Positions 11,672 to 31,391 are shown, numbered from the stretch's first letter. The stretch is DNA of 64,000 nt from Urophycis tenuis (GCA_036785325.1 JAXIVH010000007.1:1019887-1083886), one strand, 5' to 3'. Made by a program: numbers and translations. Notes: generated from the letters alone by a model not told the origin.

Positions 11672-12421
11672 TATGGAGCTATATTTGTGCCAGAATCCTG
11701 AGCGAGCAAAGATATATTCTGAGCACACAAGGAGAGATTTTGAGCACAGAAAAACATATTTTGCAAGCACATCAATTATATTTCAAAAAGAAATTACACT
11801 TGAGCAAACAAAAACATATTTTGTGTGCACAAACAGGCCGCTGCGCTCGCTCGCTCCCCCCATCCTGCTCTCGCTCAACATCTCTCGCTCTGCGCGCACA
11901 GGTTTGGTCTCTCCGCTCGCTCAGCTTGGCACACACGTTACAAATGTGCCACAAAACCAACCAATCAGAGACCTGGCAGAAGCACGTCCTGATTGGCTGT
12001 TTGCTCTCCAATTGGATCGCTGGTTACTTTAACCCGGAAAAAACAATGGAGATCGCATCAGATGGGCTCGGACTGGATGAAGAGGACGTGTTTTAAAACA
12101 ATTTTCGGTCAGTATTTATTATTATTATGATTATTGTCTGATGTTACAGAACTACCTTGTTAGTTTTTGTACTATAGTGTTGTAACGTTAGGGTCGCGTT
12201 GTCTGGGCTTACGTTATATCCTCTAATTTTGAGACATTAGCTGTTGTGTGACTGACGAAGACTTTTCCTTTCTGTCCTGGGCACCCTTAGATAATGTCAG
12301 GTGAACAACAACAACCACATGTAAGTTTGTGTTGCCTTTGTTATAAACACAGTGTGTCATAAAACATTTGTAAAGTTCTGTTTTCACGTTAGTTTTAACC
12401 ATTGTAAGTTTGCGAACTAGC
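11672..12421 (+). repeat. Element A left terminal inverted repeat, 750 bp
   Basis: Matches the reverse complement of 23678-24427 over the full 750 bp without net length change; I count on the order of ten substitutions, so close to 99% identity. The outer 160 bp contain repeated words of the form TGAGCACACAA/TGAGCAAACAA and two copies of AAAACATATTTTG, candidate transposase-binding sites. The middle is rich in CGCTCG. The inner part holds CCAAT boxes, a splice-donor-ended leader exon and intron sequence. Confidence 0.92.
11935..12293 (+). promoter_or_regulatory. TIR promoter-like region for the integrase gene
   Basis: Upstream of the leader exon are a CCAAT box (CCAATCAG, 11961-11968), an inverted CCAAT (ATTGG, 11992-11996) and CCAATTGG (12008-12015), all in a GC-richer, CpG-containing stretch without a clear TATA box. 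Such CCAAT arrays are typical of NF-Y-dependent TATA-less promoters. A 16-codon upstream reading frame (12046-12096, product MEIASDGLGLDEEDVF) precedes the coding exon. The promoter role is inferred from position and motifs. Confidence 0.5.
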
Positions 12422-15400
12422 AAAACTAGCACTTACAACAGGTATTTTCACTAATTAGCTCACCTCACTTGGCTGGGGAGTGCACGTCACATTTATACTT
12501 TTTACTTTGCCCACCTCTGCATATCTACATGACTGCATAATCATGTATTTTTTATTCGGAGACATATATGATTGAGTCCCTCTTCCTTGCTAATCTGGGC
12601 TCTTTCTGTCCAACAGGACTTGTTGAGACAGCAGTTGATGGAGGGACTTCTTACGAAACTGCAGTCTGCCATAAACCAGCAACTGCTAAATTTGGATTAT
12701 TTGGAGTTCTTGACTCGCCATCAACTCATCCTTTTTGAATCATTCTCTGAACATATAGGCGGTGTGTCAGAAATTACCGAAGCTCTACAAGACCTCCATC
12801 ATGCTGTTAAGTGGGAAAACAATGTCAGCTCTATACCCATTGTGGAACTGGAAATGGAAATTGGTCCAGGTTCTGGTCACCCCAAAATTGTAGTAGAGAG
12901 AGAAAAACTGAAAAGTCTGCTGGACACACATCTGCCAGTCTCCTGCATTGCAAAATGCCTTGGTGTTTCAAGAAGAACGCTTTACAGAAGAATGCAAGAA
13001 TTTGGCTTGTCTGTAAGAGGATCATACAGCACAGTGACTGATGAAGAGCTTGATAACATTATTTCAGCTATTAAAGGTCAGATGCCAAATGCTGGTTATC
13101 GAATGGTTCAAGGACATTTGGTTTCAATGGGGCTCCGCATTCAGTGGTGGAGAATGATGGCCTCCATGCATCGTGTTGATGCTGCAGGGATCTTCTCACG
13201 GATCGTGGCACTAGGGTGTGTTGTGCGAAGAAGTTATGCTGTGCGAGGCCCTCTCTCTCTGGTCCACATTGATACGAATCACAAACTCATAAGGTAGTAA
13301 AATAGACTGTTTATGCAATTATCTACATACTGAATGTTGGAAGTAAGTGGCATATTATAAGGACAGTCATAGTTATATTCTTTTTTTCCCCTACTTTAAC
13401 AGGTACAATATTGTGGTGTTCGGTGGAGTGGATGGTTATTCAAGGAAGGTAATTAATGTGTTCTTGTTCCATATGTTTGAGCTTAACTGTGCAGAATGAT
13501 GTATGTGCAGTTTGTCAGTGGAAGGATGCTTTCAGATCTACTGAAAGTGTTTCTCTGTGCTAATTGAAAATAAGATTTTCATGTAGGAATGTGAAGCCCC
13601 CATTTCACAAACAGTGACTGGCTTTTTTTCTGAAATGAAACATTTTCATAGATTGATTGATTGATTCTGGAATTTTTCAGGAGGGAAAATGTGTAGATGT
13701 AATTTTAAGGAGATAATTGAACTTGAAAAATGACAAATTATTCAAGGAGATCTTCAATGTTATCAGCTTAATGTAGTTTGTATTTAAATTCTAATTAGAA
13801 CACAAAAGGCATTTTGTATGAAAATGTCAATATAAGCTTGCATTTCTTGCAAAGGTTAACAATTCAGATGCAGCTGGATGTATAGGTGTGTATTTCAGAT
13901 CAAATTTATTTGAGTGACTGTGTGTAAAGGTGTAGGGTAGACCTATATTTCTTTTTATGGTATGATACCACACTACAAGATGTAAGCCATAAGTCTGATG
14001 GAATAGCTGAAAGCAGATGTAAAATTTTCCATGTGGTTTTATTGCAGATCATGTACTTGAATGCTGCAACAAATAACAAAGCAGCAACTGCATTCTCATT
14101 CTTCATGAGATCAACCCAGCTCCATGGCTTACCATCCAGGTATTCTGCCAAAACGAACACATACAGGGATAAATGGTTGTTTAAATTTCATATTTAAAAA
14201 AAGAAAACATGTAGAGCTTTAATTGTATCTCAAAGTTAAAGTAAACCTTGTTAGATTAATTGTTAAATTCATTATTAAAATGTATTTTCATCTTAGGGTA
14301 AGAGGGGATCAGGGTGTTGAAAATGTGGACATTGCACATTACATGTTTGCCACACGGGGAACAGGAAGAGCAAGCTTTATCTCTGGAAAGAGCGTACACA
14401 ATTAGAGGTTAGTTGTTTGTACGTCTTACAATTTTTGAATACCTAATTATTGTAATTGTTGCAGTTTTGTTGTTCAATCAAAGCACAAATTGCAGTATAA
14501 ATTGAAGTCAACCAATTCAAATATCATTTTAGAATAGAGCGACTTTGGCGTGACGTCTGGGTTGCAGTCACTAGCAAGTACCATGATGTCCTTCACTCTC
14601 TGGAGGAAGATGGCCTGCTCGATATCGCTGATGTGGTACACCTCTTTGGTGTGCACTACATCTTTGTCCCTCGACTCCGGGCTGATCTTGACACCTTCAT
14701 CAGAGGATGGAATAATCATCCTCTGCGGTCAGAAGGAGGTCTCACTCCCGAACAGCTGTGGTGTATGGGACATCTACAAGATCTGGACGAAGGGGAAAGA
14801 CTTGAGGTACATCATTATAAAAGGATATAAAACATGCCAGTGAGTTGGAGAAGTGTGTGGTAAGCTGATACCAATCTCATTTTCTGACAGACTTAGCAGA
14901 AGCAATTGGACTGTGGAACACACTGGCGAATATATTTCGTGACAACATGGTTATGATGTCTAATGATCTTGTCATTTGTGTAGACGATGCAGATAATTTT
15001 CACTAACAAACCATAATGCCTTTGTTGGTTGCAGTGAGTGAGAGGCACATGACATGTTTAAAATCCTTGGCAACAGTTCAATCATAGTTTTAATTTCTAT
15101 AATGAGTAAAAACATTTTTATGGAACAGTTTATTTTTATAAACAAAATACACACAGCAGTGCAATATTTTATAATAGTCTTGACAGTTTTTTTGGTCTTT
15201 CTGGGTCTGTAGGAACTTCAAGACCCAGACATTGACTGGGAGAGTGTCGTACTGCAAGGGGACTCTAATGGAGCAGTTGTGGTTCCTGAAATCGCATGCC
15301 CACTGGATGACGAGGCCCTGGAGGAACTTCAGAGAACTATTGATCCTCTGGGACATTCTCAGTCACATGGTCGTGACTTGTACACACACTTTTTGCACAA

Positions 15401-15422
15401 GGTGTCTGACATTAGAACATGA
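12294..15422 (+). pseudogene. Element A HTH-DD34E integrase-like transposase, one nonsense codon
   Basis: Seven exons fit GT/AG splice sites in consistent phase: 12294-12320 (MSGEQQQPH), 12617-13293, 13403-13448, 14048-14139, 14297-14407, 14533-14806 and 15213-15422, 478 codons plus stop. Residues about 106-141 form a helix-turn-helix (VSCIAKCLGVSRRTLYRRMQ), followed by a second helical DNA-binding-like segment (146-185) as in IS3-type transposases. The rve-fold core has D228 (HIDTNHKL), D285 (RGDQGVEN) and E320 (RIERLWRDV), i.e. DD34E. Codon 317 is TAG where the family has Gln (HNQRIERLW), three residues before the catalytic Glu. Apart from this the gene looks usable. The last exon is the least certain. 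AATAAA at 15611-15616 is a plausible polyadenylation signal. Confidence 0.85.
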
Positions 15423-15626
15423 ATAGACACATTATCGGTTACAGGAACCTTGTTTTACAGACATTCTGAAGCTTTTACAACAAATACATGTAAAAAAAAA
15501 AAAATCCTGTATGAGGTATTGAAAAAATTAAACTACTGAATGAACAAAACTTAACTCTTGTCTGTTTTCAGATCGAACAGCTATTGGCATATTAATAACT
15601 TCTTGTTTTGAATAAAGCTCGAGCTG

Positions 15627-23805
<8,179 letters not shown>

Positions 23806-24165
23806 TATCTAAGGGTGCCCAGGACAGAAAGGAAAAGTCTTCGTCAGTCACACAACAGCTAATGTCTCAAAATTAGAGGATATAACGTAAGCCCAGACAA
23901 CGCGACCCTAACGTTACAACACTATAGTACAAAAACTAACAAGGTAGTTCTGTAACATCAGACAATAATCATAATAATAATAAATACTGACCGAAAATTG
24001 TTTTAAAACACGTCCTCTTCATCCAGTCCGAGCCCATCTGATGCGATCTCCTTTGTTTTTCCCGGTTTAAAGTAACCAGCGATCCAATTGGAGAGCAAAC
24101 AGCCAATCACGACGTACTTCTGCCAGGTCTCTGATTGGTTGGTTTTGTGGCACATTTGTAACGTG
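23806..24165 (-). promoter_or_regulatory. TIR promoter-like region for the HECT gene
   Basis: The inverted copy of 11935-12293, with the same three CCAAT-type boxes at the same distance from the leader exon. The ATG of the small upstream reading frame is changed to AAG here, so this side lacks that frame. Promoter role inferred. Confidence 0.5.
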
Positions 24166-24427
24166 TGTGCCAAGCTGAGCGAGCAGAGAGACCAAACCTG
24201 TGCGCGCAGAGCGAGAGATGTTGAGCGAGAGCAGGATGGGGGGAGCGAGCGAGCGCAGCGGCCTGTTTGTGCACACAGAATATGTTTTTGTTTGCTCAAG
24301 TGTAATTTCTTTTTGAAATATAATTGATGTGCTTGCAAAATATGTTTTTCTGTGCTCAAAATCTCTCCTTGTGTGCTCAGAATATATCTTTGCTCGCTCA
24401 GGATTCTGGCACAAATATAGCTCCATA

Positions 24428-24433
24428 TTATTC
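24428..24433. repeat. Target-site duplication TTATTC, right
   Basis: Exact copy of 11666-11671, directly abutting the right inverted repeat. Confidence 0.9.
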
Positions 24434-24634
24434 AACCGGCCACCCTAATCATTACACATTGAAACGAGATGCGGAGATTCACTGATTATGAGAAGGCGGA
24501 GGCTTACTGGGACTCTGTGGATAAATCTCCTAAACCCGACTGAACTGTATTATAGGTTAGTTTCATGCAAAGCCATAAATTAACTCAGACTTTGACTTTT
24601 TGGAGTTGGCGTTAAGCATACTGCACTTACTAAA
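24434..24634 (+). pseudogene. L1-type ORF1 relic, part 2
   Basis: Encodes the C-terminal end of the ORF1 cut at 11671: after a short TLIITH-like block come RRFTDYEKAEAYWDSVDKS and a stop at 24543. One internal TGA (after ITH) shows decay. The spacer to 24634 would be the ORF1-ORF2 gap; it is interrupted by the Harbinger element. Confidence 0.7.
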
Positions 24635-24894
24635 GGCTGAGTTATGCTTCCGCGTAGGGATTACGTCGTGATCACGCAATGGCCACGCAGTTGCTCGGAC
24701 GCAGTCATGAGCCCGTGATGGTTCTGCATGGGGTTTACGTCTCGAAATGCAATTCAATGCCACACCCATAAAGGGCGCTATCATTTTTTGTAAAGGCTGA
24801 CCGACCGGCCGAGCCTCTTGTGAGGTATATCGTCGTTAGCCTCTTTATAGCCTATTTGTTTACTTCGCAGCTTTTCTCCTAGTCACAGTGAACG

Positions 24895-25130
24895 ATGGAG
24901 ACCGGGACAGAGACTGGCGTTGGAGCTCAAAATTATCGACACCGAGGAAGAAATACTTCTATTGCAAATAAGGGCACGACAAAGACGACAAAGGAGACAA
25001 CAGTGGAGGTGGTCGGTACGTCCTTTAAACGTACCGAGGCAGAGGACAGGCGAATGTGGCTCTTGTCCGTCCAATGCGAGATCTGGACCCAGAGACGCAC
25101 TTTAAATATTTCCGAATGTTGATACACCAT
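24895..25130 (+). pseudogene. HARBI1-like transposase N-terminal remnant
   Basis: The frame beginning near 24917 reads LELKIIDTEEEILL, then WRWSVRPLNVPRQRTGE. After a frame change near 25055 comes LVRPMRDLDPETHFKYFRM. The WxVRPLN and HFKYFRM blocks mark the N-terminus of HARBI1-type nucleases. The DDE core that should follow is deleted, because the sequence passes into antisense MADF-gene DNA by about 25390. Confidence 0.65.
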
Positions 25131-25389
25131 CACACAGCGCTGGTCGTCGTCGTTGTCCATTCTGGTCATTACATACTACTAGCGAGTACAAAAAAAGTTC
25201 ACAGCCATGAAGGCACACGTTACATATATTTTGTTGCCAATCAGTCGAAACACACTTCATCGTGAACACAATTGGTTAGGGTTTGATGCTATGTTTTGCT
25301 CTCTGACGAGACTACAAGTGTGCTCGCTAGCCCAAACAAAGGTTGACCAGAGAAATATTTACCTTGGCAGGAAAATTCGACGAAGTGGC

Positions 25390-25680
25390 CTAGTGTTTGA
25401 TGTGAGGGCTCAACCAGGAGAGCATTTGGTAAAGGAGAGGGACTTTCTTGCCCGCTGCTTGGCCGCTGCATTTCACCATGGCCTTTCGGACACGAGTGTA
25501 CCGATCCCTCACATTTTTCCACTTCTGCCTGCATTCACCCACCGACAACCCGAGGTTCCAGAATATTTCCTCCCACGATTTGCTGGCCATTTGATGGTCC
25601 TTGTAGTTTCGTGAGGACACCTCGTAGAGGTTCGCGTGCTTGCGAACCTCCTCCGCTAGACGCTCTTCATTTCTGTCCAT
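25390..25680 (-). CDS. Harbinger MADF (Myb/SANT-like) DNA-binding protein
   Basis: A minus-strand frame from MDRNEERLAEEVRKHANLYE through SSRNYKDHQMASKSWEEIFW, GLSVGECRQKWKNVRDRYTR and VRKAMVK: the MADF fold with the conserved W, Y and KWKNLR-like core. In PIF/Harbinger elements this second protein helps the transposase into the nucleus and onto the ends. I chose the internal ATG at 25680; a longer frame begins at 25707. The C-terminal activation/interaction part is absent, so the product is short, about 95 aa. Confidence 0.65.
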   Translation of the reverse strand: MDRNEERLAEEVRKHANLYEVSSRNYKDHQMASKSWEEIFWNLGLSVGECRQKWKNVRDRYTRVRKAMVKCSGQAAGKKVPLLYQMLSWLSPHIKH

Positions 25681-25995
25681 TGTCGAAATTTTCAGCTGAA
25701 AACTCAAAGCTATTCAAACTCTCTCGACCGCCAACTCAAAGTAAGTTGAAGACTTTTAAAAATGGCGGTGTTTATGAGTGGAAACCGGAAAAGCGATCTC
25801 CAGCGGATGTGGTTAGCGGACCAATCACAGCCGATGCCGCTGCATTGGCCTTGCGTTGGCCTTGCGTCGCCGCGACGCGCGTCTAGGATTTTTGGGAGGT
25901 GCCCTTGCGATGGACACAAGGGGTCCGTAAAGGGTCCGCAACCCCCCAGCGTTGCGTCGACGCAGAAGCATAAATTAAGCATAACCCAGCCTAAA

Positions 25996-26220
25996 GACAT
26001 TGTGTTGATGTGTGCGTGCGTGCCTGTGTGTGTGTGTGCGTGTGAGCATACCTGCAAGTGTGAGTGCGACATGGGTGAGTGGATACGTGAGGGGGGTGGG
26101 TGCGAGTAGATGGTTGGGTGGGGAGTGCTTATGTTGTGTTTTAAGAGGTTTTGTTCAGAGGAGAGCTCTGATTATTGTGAGAAAAGCTATGTTGGTTAAA
26201 AATGCTACTGGGGTACACTA
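25996..26220. other. Spacer with TG-rich stretch
   Basis: No gene seen. TG/GTGCG-rich DNA at about 26005-26050, then unique-looking DNA up to the start of the next LINE. Confidence 0.4.
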
Positions 26221-27210
26221 ATGTATAGTCCTATTTTGCCACGAAAGGGATTGAGGTTGGGTCACTTGAATATTTGTAGTCGTAATAAAATTGATGTTTC
26301 TGAAATCCTGACTGGATATAAAGTACATATACTTGCAATATCAGAGACACACCTGAATCCAGCAATAAACAGTGAAGTATTGAAAATAGAGGGATATAAT
26401 ATGTATAGACTAGATATGGGAACAACAAGGAGGTGGGGTAGCCATCAATTGTCAAAATCATATTCCAGTTAAAACCAGGAAATGATCTAGGATGTAAAGA
26501 GATGGAAGTATTGTGGCTGCAGGTTTAACTTCCGTATATTTTTATTTTATTTTTTATTTAACCTTTATTTACCCAGGCAAGCAATTAAGAACAAATTCTT
26601 ATTTACAAATGCAGCCTGAACAAAGAGCAAATGCTCTTTGAGGGGGAAGGGGGGGCGGGGCTAAAGGTAAAGCAAGGTTATACATACATATAGAACAACA
26701 ATTAGTAAATAAGTACATGACAATAACAGTGAGACAAGCAAGTAACAAAATTCAGCAGGTGCAACAGTCAACTACAAATTGCACCAGGTTTTGTTTAAAA
26801 AGAGTGAGTGATGTGAGGACGGTGAGTTTGAGGGTGTTTTGAAAAGTGTTCCAGTCATTAGCTGCAGCAAATCGGAAGGCGCTGCGGCCAAAGAGGGTGC
26901 AGGCTCTGGGGATAGTATAAAGCCAATGTTAATAGGGTGCTGCTATAGACCTCCGAACGCAACTACAATGTACTTGGAAAATATATGTAAAGTGTTAGAC
27001 AAAGCGTGTGATGCAAATTGTGAAATGTTTGTCTTAGGGGACTTAAATATAGACTGGAATGTGAAAGACTGCCCGCTGAAAGCCAGACTCCTTTCTCTAG
27101 CAGATACATGTAATTTATCACAAGTAGTCAAGAAGCCTGCTAGAATATGCAGAAAAGCAGATGGAGTCAAATCTTCAAAATGTATTGATTTAATATTTAC
27201 AAATGTTTGA
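26221..27210 (+). pseudogene. LINE-B endonuclease, split and shifted
   Basis: 26240-26460 encodes LGHLNICSRNKID, HILAISETHLNPAI (catalytic E) and a GGG-AI-like block reached by a frame change. After the 26529-26917 insertion, 26920-27210 encodes LIGCCYRPPNA, MFVLGDLNIDWN (GDxN motif) and KCIDLIFTN. The order is that of a LINE EN domain. Confidence 0.7.
26529..26917 (-). mobile_element. 5'-truncated LINE 3' end
   Basis: Minus-strand reading gives a LINE ORF2 terminus (RACTLFGRSAFRFAAANDWN, LTSLTLFKQNLVQF, stop), then a 3' UTR ending AACCTTTATTTACCCAGG (plus strand 26559-26576 read in reverse) and an A/T-rich tail with AAATAAAGG. It inserted into LINE-B, splitting its endonuclease. A short copy of another CR1/L2-group family. 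Confidence 0.7.
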
Positions 27211-27412
27211 GCTGTGTTCAAAAGCAACTTCCATTCCAGTAGGCTGTAGCGACCACAACCTTATAGCTGTTGGAAGAAAGACGAAAATACCCAAGAGAGG
27301 TCAGAAAATTATTTTTAAACGAATCTTTAAAAATTTGATGAAAATAACTACTGTAATGAAGTAAGAGGTTGAGGGGTCCGAAGTACTACAAGAGGAAGAC
27401 CCGGATCTTGCT

Positions 27413-28067
27413 TTGGGTGTGTTTGATCGTCTACTACTCCCAATTGTGAATAAACAAGCTCCTGTCAGGAACTTAACTGTGCGAAATGCTATGTCGCCTT
27501 GGTTAGATCAAGAACTTAAAGCACACATGATGGAGAGGGATAGAGCCAAGGCAGATGCAATAAAATCTGGTAGTGAACGAGAATTGAGTATATATCGTAA
27601 ACTTAGAAGCTTTGTAACAATGTCGAATAAAAATAAGAAAAATATGTATTATCATAAGAAAATTAGCAGTATTAGTGACAGCAAGACAATTTGTAACATT
27701 CTTAATCGACTACTGGGAAAATGTGGTAGATCTACACCATCTTTCCTGGAGGCAGATGGCAATTTTCTCACCAAACCAGTTGATGTAGCTAACTTGAGCG
27801 TTTATTTCAGTGATAAAATTCAGAAATTAAATGATGGAATGGAGGTGAATGAAAAGGGTCTAGAGCTCTCATCCAGGCTTATTACAAACAAACTACAGTC
27901 GAACAATTAATAAGATCGAGTAAGATCAAACCAGCGGGTGTCGATAACCTGGATGTGAGGTTGTTTAAACTTGTTGCAAATGTCTTGGCTCTGCCTATCT
28001 GCCATATAATTAATTTAGGTTTTGAAAAATCAATTTGCCCAGGAGACTGGAAGATTGCTAAAATTAT
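27413..28067 (+). pseudogene. LINE-B linker and RT start
   Basis: 27413-27907 encodes the linker between EN and RT (NAMSPWLDQELKAHMMERDR, NRLLGKCGRSTPSFLEADG, LSVYFSDKIQKL). The next frame (27908-28067) encodes KPAGVDNLDVRLFK, ICHIINLGF and GDWKIAKII, the first RT motif, and is cut by Element B. The RT continues at 39374. Confidence 0.65.
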
Positions 28068-28799
28068 TGATTCCGCCGAATGACGGCCATTTGCTTGTTG
28101 TAAATCTTTAAAATTAAACTTCATTTTTCATTCCATTTCAGCATAGAATTTAGTAATATACACATTTACTCATTCAAAATCAGTACTGGTCAATCTCAGG
28201 ATACTTTATTTAATTTATTACAACTTGTGAAAGCTGATGATCATTGAATTTTTTTCTGTGCTGTTACCGAAACTCAAATGCCATTTAAAACCAATTTTTA
28301 AAAGAATATCAACCACATATTGTTTTCTCTTAGAAAAAGACGAAATGTAGAAGAAATGGTTGATTACATGATGAAATATTAATATTTATGACAAAAAAAT
28401 CACTATTTTGAACGGACTTGTATTTCTCTAAGAATGCAAATCAGCCTTTTTCTTTTAAAGGACATTTAAAAAAATGTAATTTCATTCAAAGATTGAGCAT
28501 TTATTTAATTAAGCAATCAGACAACTGATGGAACCAATATGAATGTAAAAATACAGTGTGTTTTCTTTATTTTTGGAGGAAACAATTTAGAAACCGGAAA
28601 AACATTTGGTAACAGGAAGAAAAAAAAAGGTAACAGGAATGAGTATTTGATTGCATGTGTGTGTGAATGAGTGAGTGTGGGAGTGTGTAGCTCAGTGTTG
28701 CTCTGGCTTTGACACAATAAATAGAACATCATGTTAAAATACATTGTTGCTATTGGTAATATAAAAAATATCTCATTACAAAACACTGCAAAATATTTC

Positions 28800-29000
28800 C
28801 CTGTTAAATAACAGGAAATTACTGGCAGCAGGGTTACCATTATTTTCCTGTTATTTTTAAGTTTATTCCTGTTAATGTTTTTTTACGGTGCACTCCCCGT
28901 AAAGTTTTTCAACAGGAATTTACTGTGAATCACAGAAAAAAACAGGAAATAACTGGCAGCAGGGTTACCATTAATTTCATGTTAAATTACCATTTTTTTT
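28800..29000. repeat. Repeated AACAGGAAAT-ACTGGCAGCAGGGTTACC motif
   Basis: ACTGGCAGCAGGGTTACCAT occurs at about 28820 and again at about 28960, each preceded by AACAGGAAAT and followed by AT-rich DNA. Between them lie TTTTTTACGGTG and CCCGTAAAG. It resembles a small nonautonomous DNA-element remnant or internal repeats of Element B. From about 28100 to 29360 I see no gene. Confidence 0.4.
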
Positions 29001-29367
29001 GTTTCCATTAAATATTGCTTTTTAAATGTCTTGTTAATTATTTAGCATAAATAGTAATGTGTGCCACTGCTCGCAATAGACATATTCTAGCTATTCCAGT
29101 GTTAATACAATAGGCATAATACATAGCACTTAAGTGAAAGAAAACTATCAAGTTTCGTGTTGAAATTCGCTTTTTTTATTGAAGGTAAATACTGTGTTGA
29201 TCACAGAAAAATGTTACACATTAAGATAAGCTCATTAAGACAAATCTCTTGTTCACTTAAAAAAAAGTTAAATACTCGTGTATGTGGTGTGTGTGTATGT
29301 GTGTTTTTTTTTTTTAATTTTAATCTTTTTCTTCTTCCTAGCTGAGTGTATTTTTTATTTTTATTAT

Positions 29368-30710
29368 TTATTTATATGTCACTACATGTCTTTTGAATGT
29401 ATGAATGAATGAATGTTCTGTTATGAATGTACAGAGTAACTGTCTACTGCTCATCTTTGCTTGACCCAACAAAAAATTAACCAGATAGTTATTCCTGTGT
29501 AGTGCTGCAGAGTATCTGGGGCCAAAAATAAACAGTTCATCCTCAAAACTAAGTCCCAAGCCTCCTACCCACTGTTTTAACATTGAGAAGAGAGGAGCCA
29601 GTCTGGGACATCTAAGCCAGAGATGTTGTAAACTTTCCTCAGCCTGACAAAACTCACACTGACTTCCTGCTCTGGGATCTATATGTGCTACATGTCTGTT
29701 CGTGGCCACGGCCCCGTGCACCACCCTCCACTGGAGATCCGCACAGCGTTTCTCTATGGGAGGTTTGTACAAGGACCTCCAGCTGCCTCTGGGAGATGAA
29801 CCTGGTGCCAACACATCCAACCACCTCGACTCTCTGACCCCGGCCAACGTCGCTCTGTTGAGAACCTTCACAGACACTGCATACAGGCTCTTTTTTGATG
29901 TCTCAGACAAGTTCGATATTTCAGGTGTTCTGAAGGATAAGATGCCCGTCCGCTTCATCCTGCTCCTCCACTGCTGCACGAATGGTCAACTCCGGAAATC
30001 CAATTTGATTGCCTTCTGCGAGCTCTACCGCTAATGCTCTCCTTAATTGACCATGAAGTCCGCTCACCACCTCCTCCACCAGTTTGTCCATGAGACGCAG
30101 AGATTTTATTCCAGTGTCTTGACACAGCCTAGCAGCAGTTTTCCATTTACCTGCTAACCTCAGTCCTGCCAGCTTCGTAAACCCAGCTGTTGTGAGGATT
30201 CTCTGTACTCTGACATAGCTGAGAATCCTGCTCTGTATGGCCGGGTTATGGAACAAAGGTTCTTCCCCAACAGTTCCATAAAACTGAGAGCAGTCTCTCC
30301 TCACTTTTAAAACTGTTCTCCAGGCAAGCAAAACCGACTGGTAAAACCTGGAAGTCTGTGATAGATCCATTCCATCCAACTCCAGAAGAAACAGGTGCTT
30401 GTCATAAGCCAGGTTATTTACTCCTCGCAGCAACAAACATGCTGTTTCAGTCCAGGGTTGCTGCGGTCCATAGAGCAAACGCTGCGCAGTTTGAAGCCGA
30501 AACGCAGTTATGCGACTCCTGAGGTCAAGCAATCCCTGACCCCCTTCTGACACCGGTAAAAACAGCACCGCCGATCTGGTCCAGTGATATCCACCCCAGA
30601 AAAATCCACCAGTCTCTTCTGTATTTCAGTAATGAGTTTGTCCGGCCCTTCCTCACAGTAACTGTATCACGGCCGGCCGCCACCGCCGCCGCCGTCGTCC
30701 CTACAAGCAC
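29368..30710 (-). pseudogene. Tx1/L1-clade LINE ORF2 C-terminal fragment
   Basis: Minus-strand frames encode the post-RT region of a Tx1-type ORF2: 30568-29921 (LFLPVSEGGQGLLDL, RITAFRLQTAQRLLYG) and 29979-29368 (SLYKPPIEKRCADLQWRV, HGAVATNRHVAHIDP, CEFCQAEESLQHLWLRCP). The last is the C-terminal zinc-knuckle-like CxxC...H...C motif of L1/Tx1 elements. A poly-A-like tail is not obvious. Truncated: no RT or EN. Confidence 0.75.
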
Positions 30711-30829
30711 TTACAACACGAAGGTGCCCGAGGTGCCGCACAGTCTTGGGTTTCTACGAACCCTCCAGTGAGTCAGCAGGAGGGAGGTCCTGACATCACT
30801 TATGGGTCTCAAAAAAGCTGCCAACAATC

Positions 30830-30960
30830 GCATTTACATTTAGGGCATTAAGCAGATGCCTTTATATTAAGAGACCTACAGAGAGTACATTTGTTATAAG
30901 AAGGTGAAAAATTTCATTGCTGCCAACACAGTAAGAAAGTCACCAGAACAAGTTCCAAGC
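30830..30960. repeat. Fish interspersed repeat (TTTAGGGCATTAAGCAGATG type)
   Basis: CATTTACATTTAGGGCATTA then AGCAGATGCCTTTATATTAA, a degraded form of a terminal motif seen very widely in fish repeats. Too short to assign to a family. Confidence 0.4.
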
Positions 30961-31232
30961 ATTTCAATCAAGCACCTGTTATTAAAATATTCAAAGACTA
31001 GATTCAAAGATTAGATGGCAAGTAATATTTCTATGATCATACGTTTAGGATAATCATGTAGCCTTTAGCCTTTAGGATACCGGTAAACCAAAAAATAACA
31101 GAACACAAATTCATGAACCCACCTCGGGATCAGATATCAGGTTGTTTACAAGGTTTGTGATGCTAGCTACAGCAGCTGAGCGGCTTGTCTAGAGATGAGC
31201 CACACCTCAACTGATTCACCCTACCTGCATAG

Positions 31233-31391
<159 letters not shown>

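Larger units (their letters stand above)
24635..25991. mobile_element. PIF/Harbinger element, internally deleted
   Basis: Imperfect inverted ends: GGCTGAGTTATGCTTCCGCG at the left; at the right the complementary strand reads GGCTGGGTTATGCTT with TATGCTTCTGCG further in. Flanked by TAAA on both sides (24631-24634 and 25992-25995), compatible with the family's TWA duplication. It carries the two genes expected of Harbinger: a transposase start on the plus strand and a MADF protein on the minus strand. The transposase catalytic region is missing, so it is non-autonomous. Confidence 0.75.

Noticed and set aside
11560..12096. 178-codon plus-strand frame from L1 into the left inverted repeat
   Set aside because: It fuses L1 ORF1 to repeat DNA by chance across the insertion junction; only the last 17 codons coincide with the upstream reading frame noted above.
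14890..15005. Possible extra integrase exon (LAEAIGLWNTLANIF) after CTGACAG at 14887
   Set aside because: Open, but it does not keep phase with the exon ending at 14806 when joined directly and ends in a stop; an alternative terminal exon cannot be excluded.
24003..24435. Frames of 118 and 122 codons in the right inverted repeat
   Set aside because: The same shadow frames appear in the left repeat; low-complexity composition and no family resemblance.
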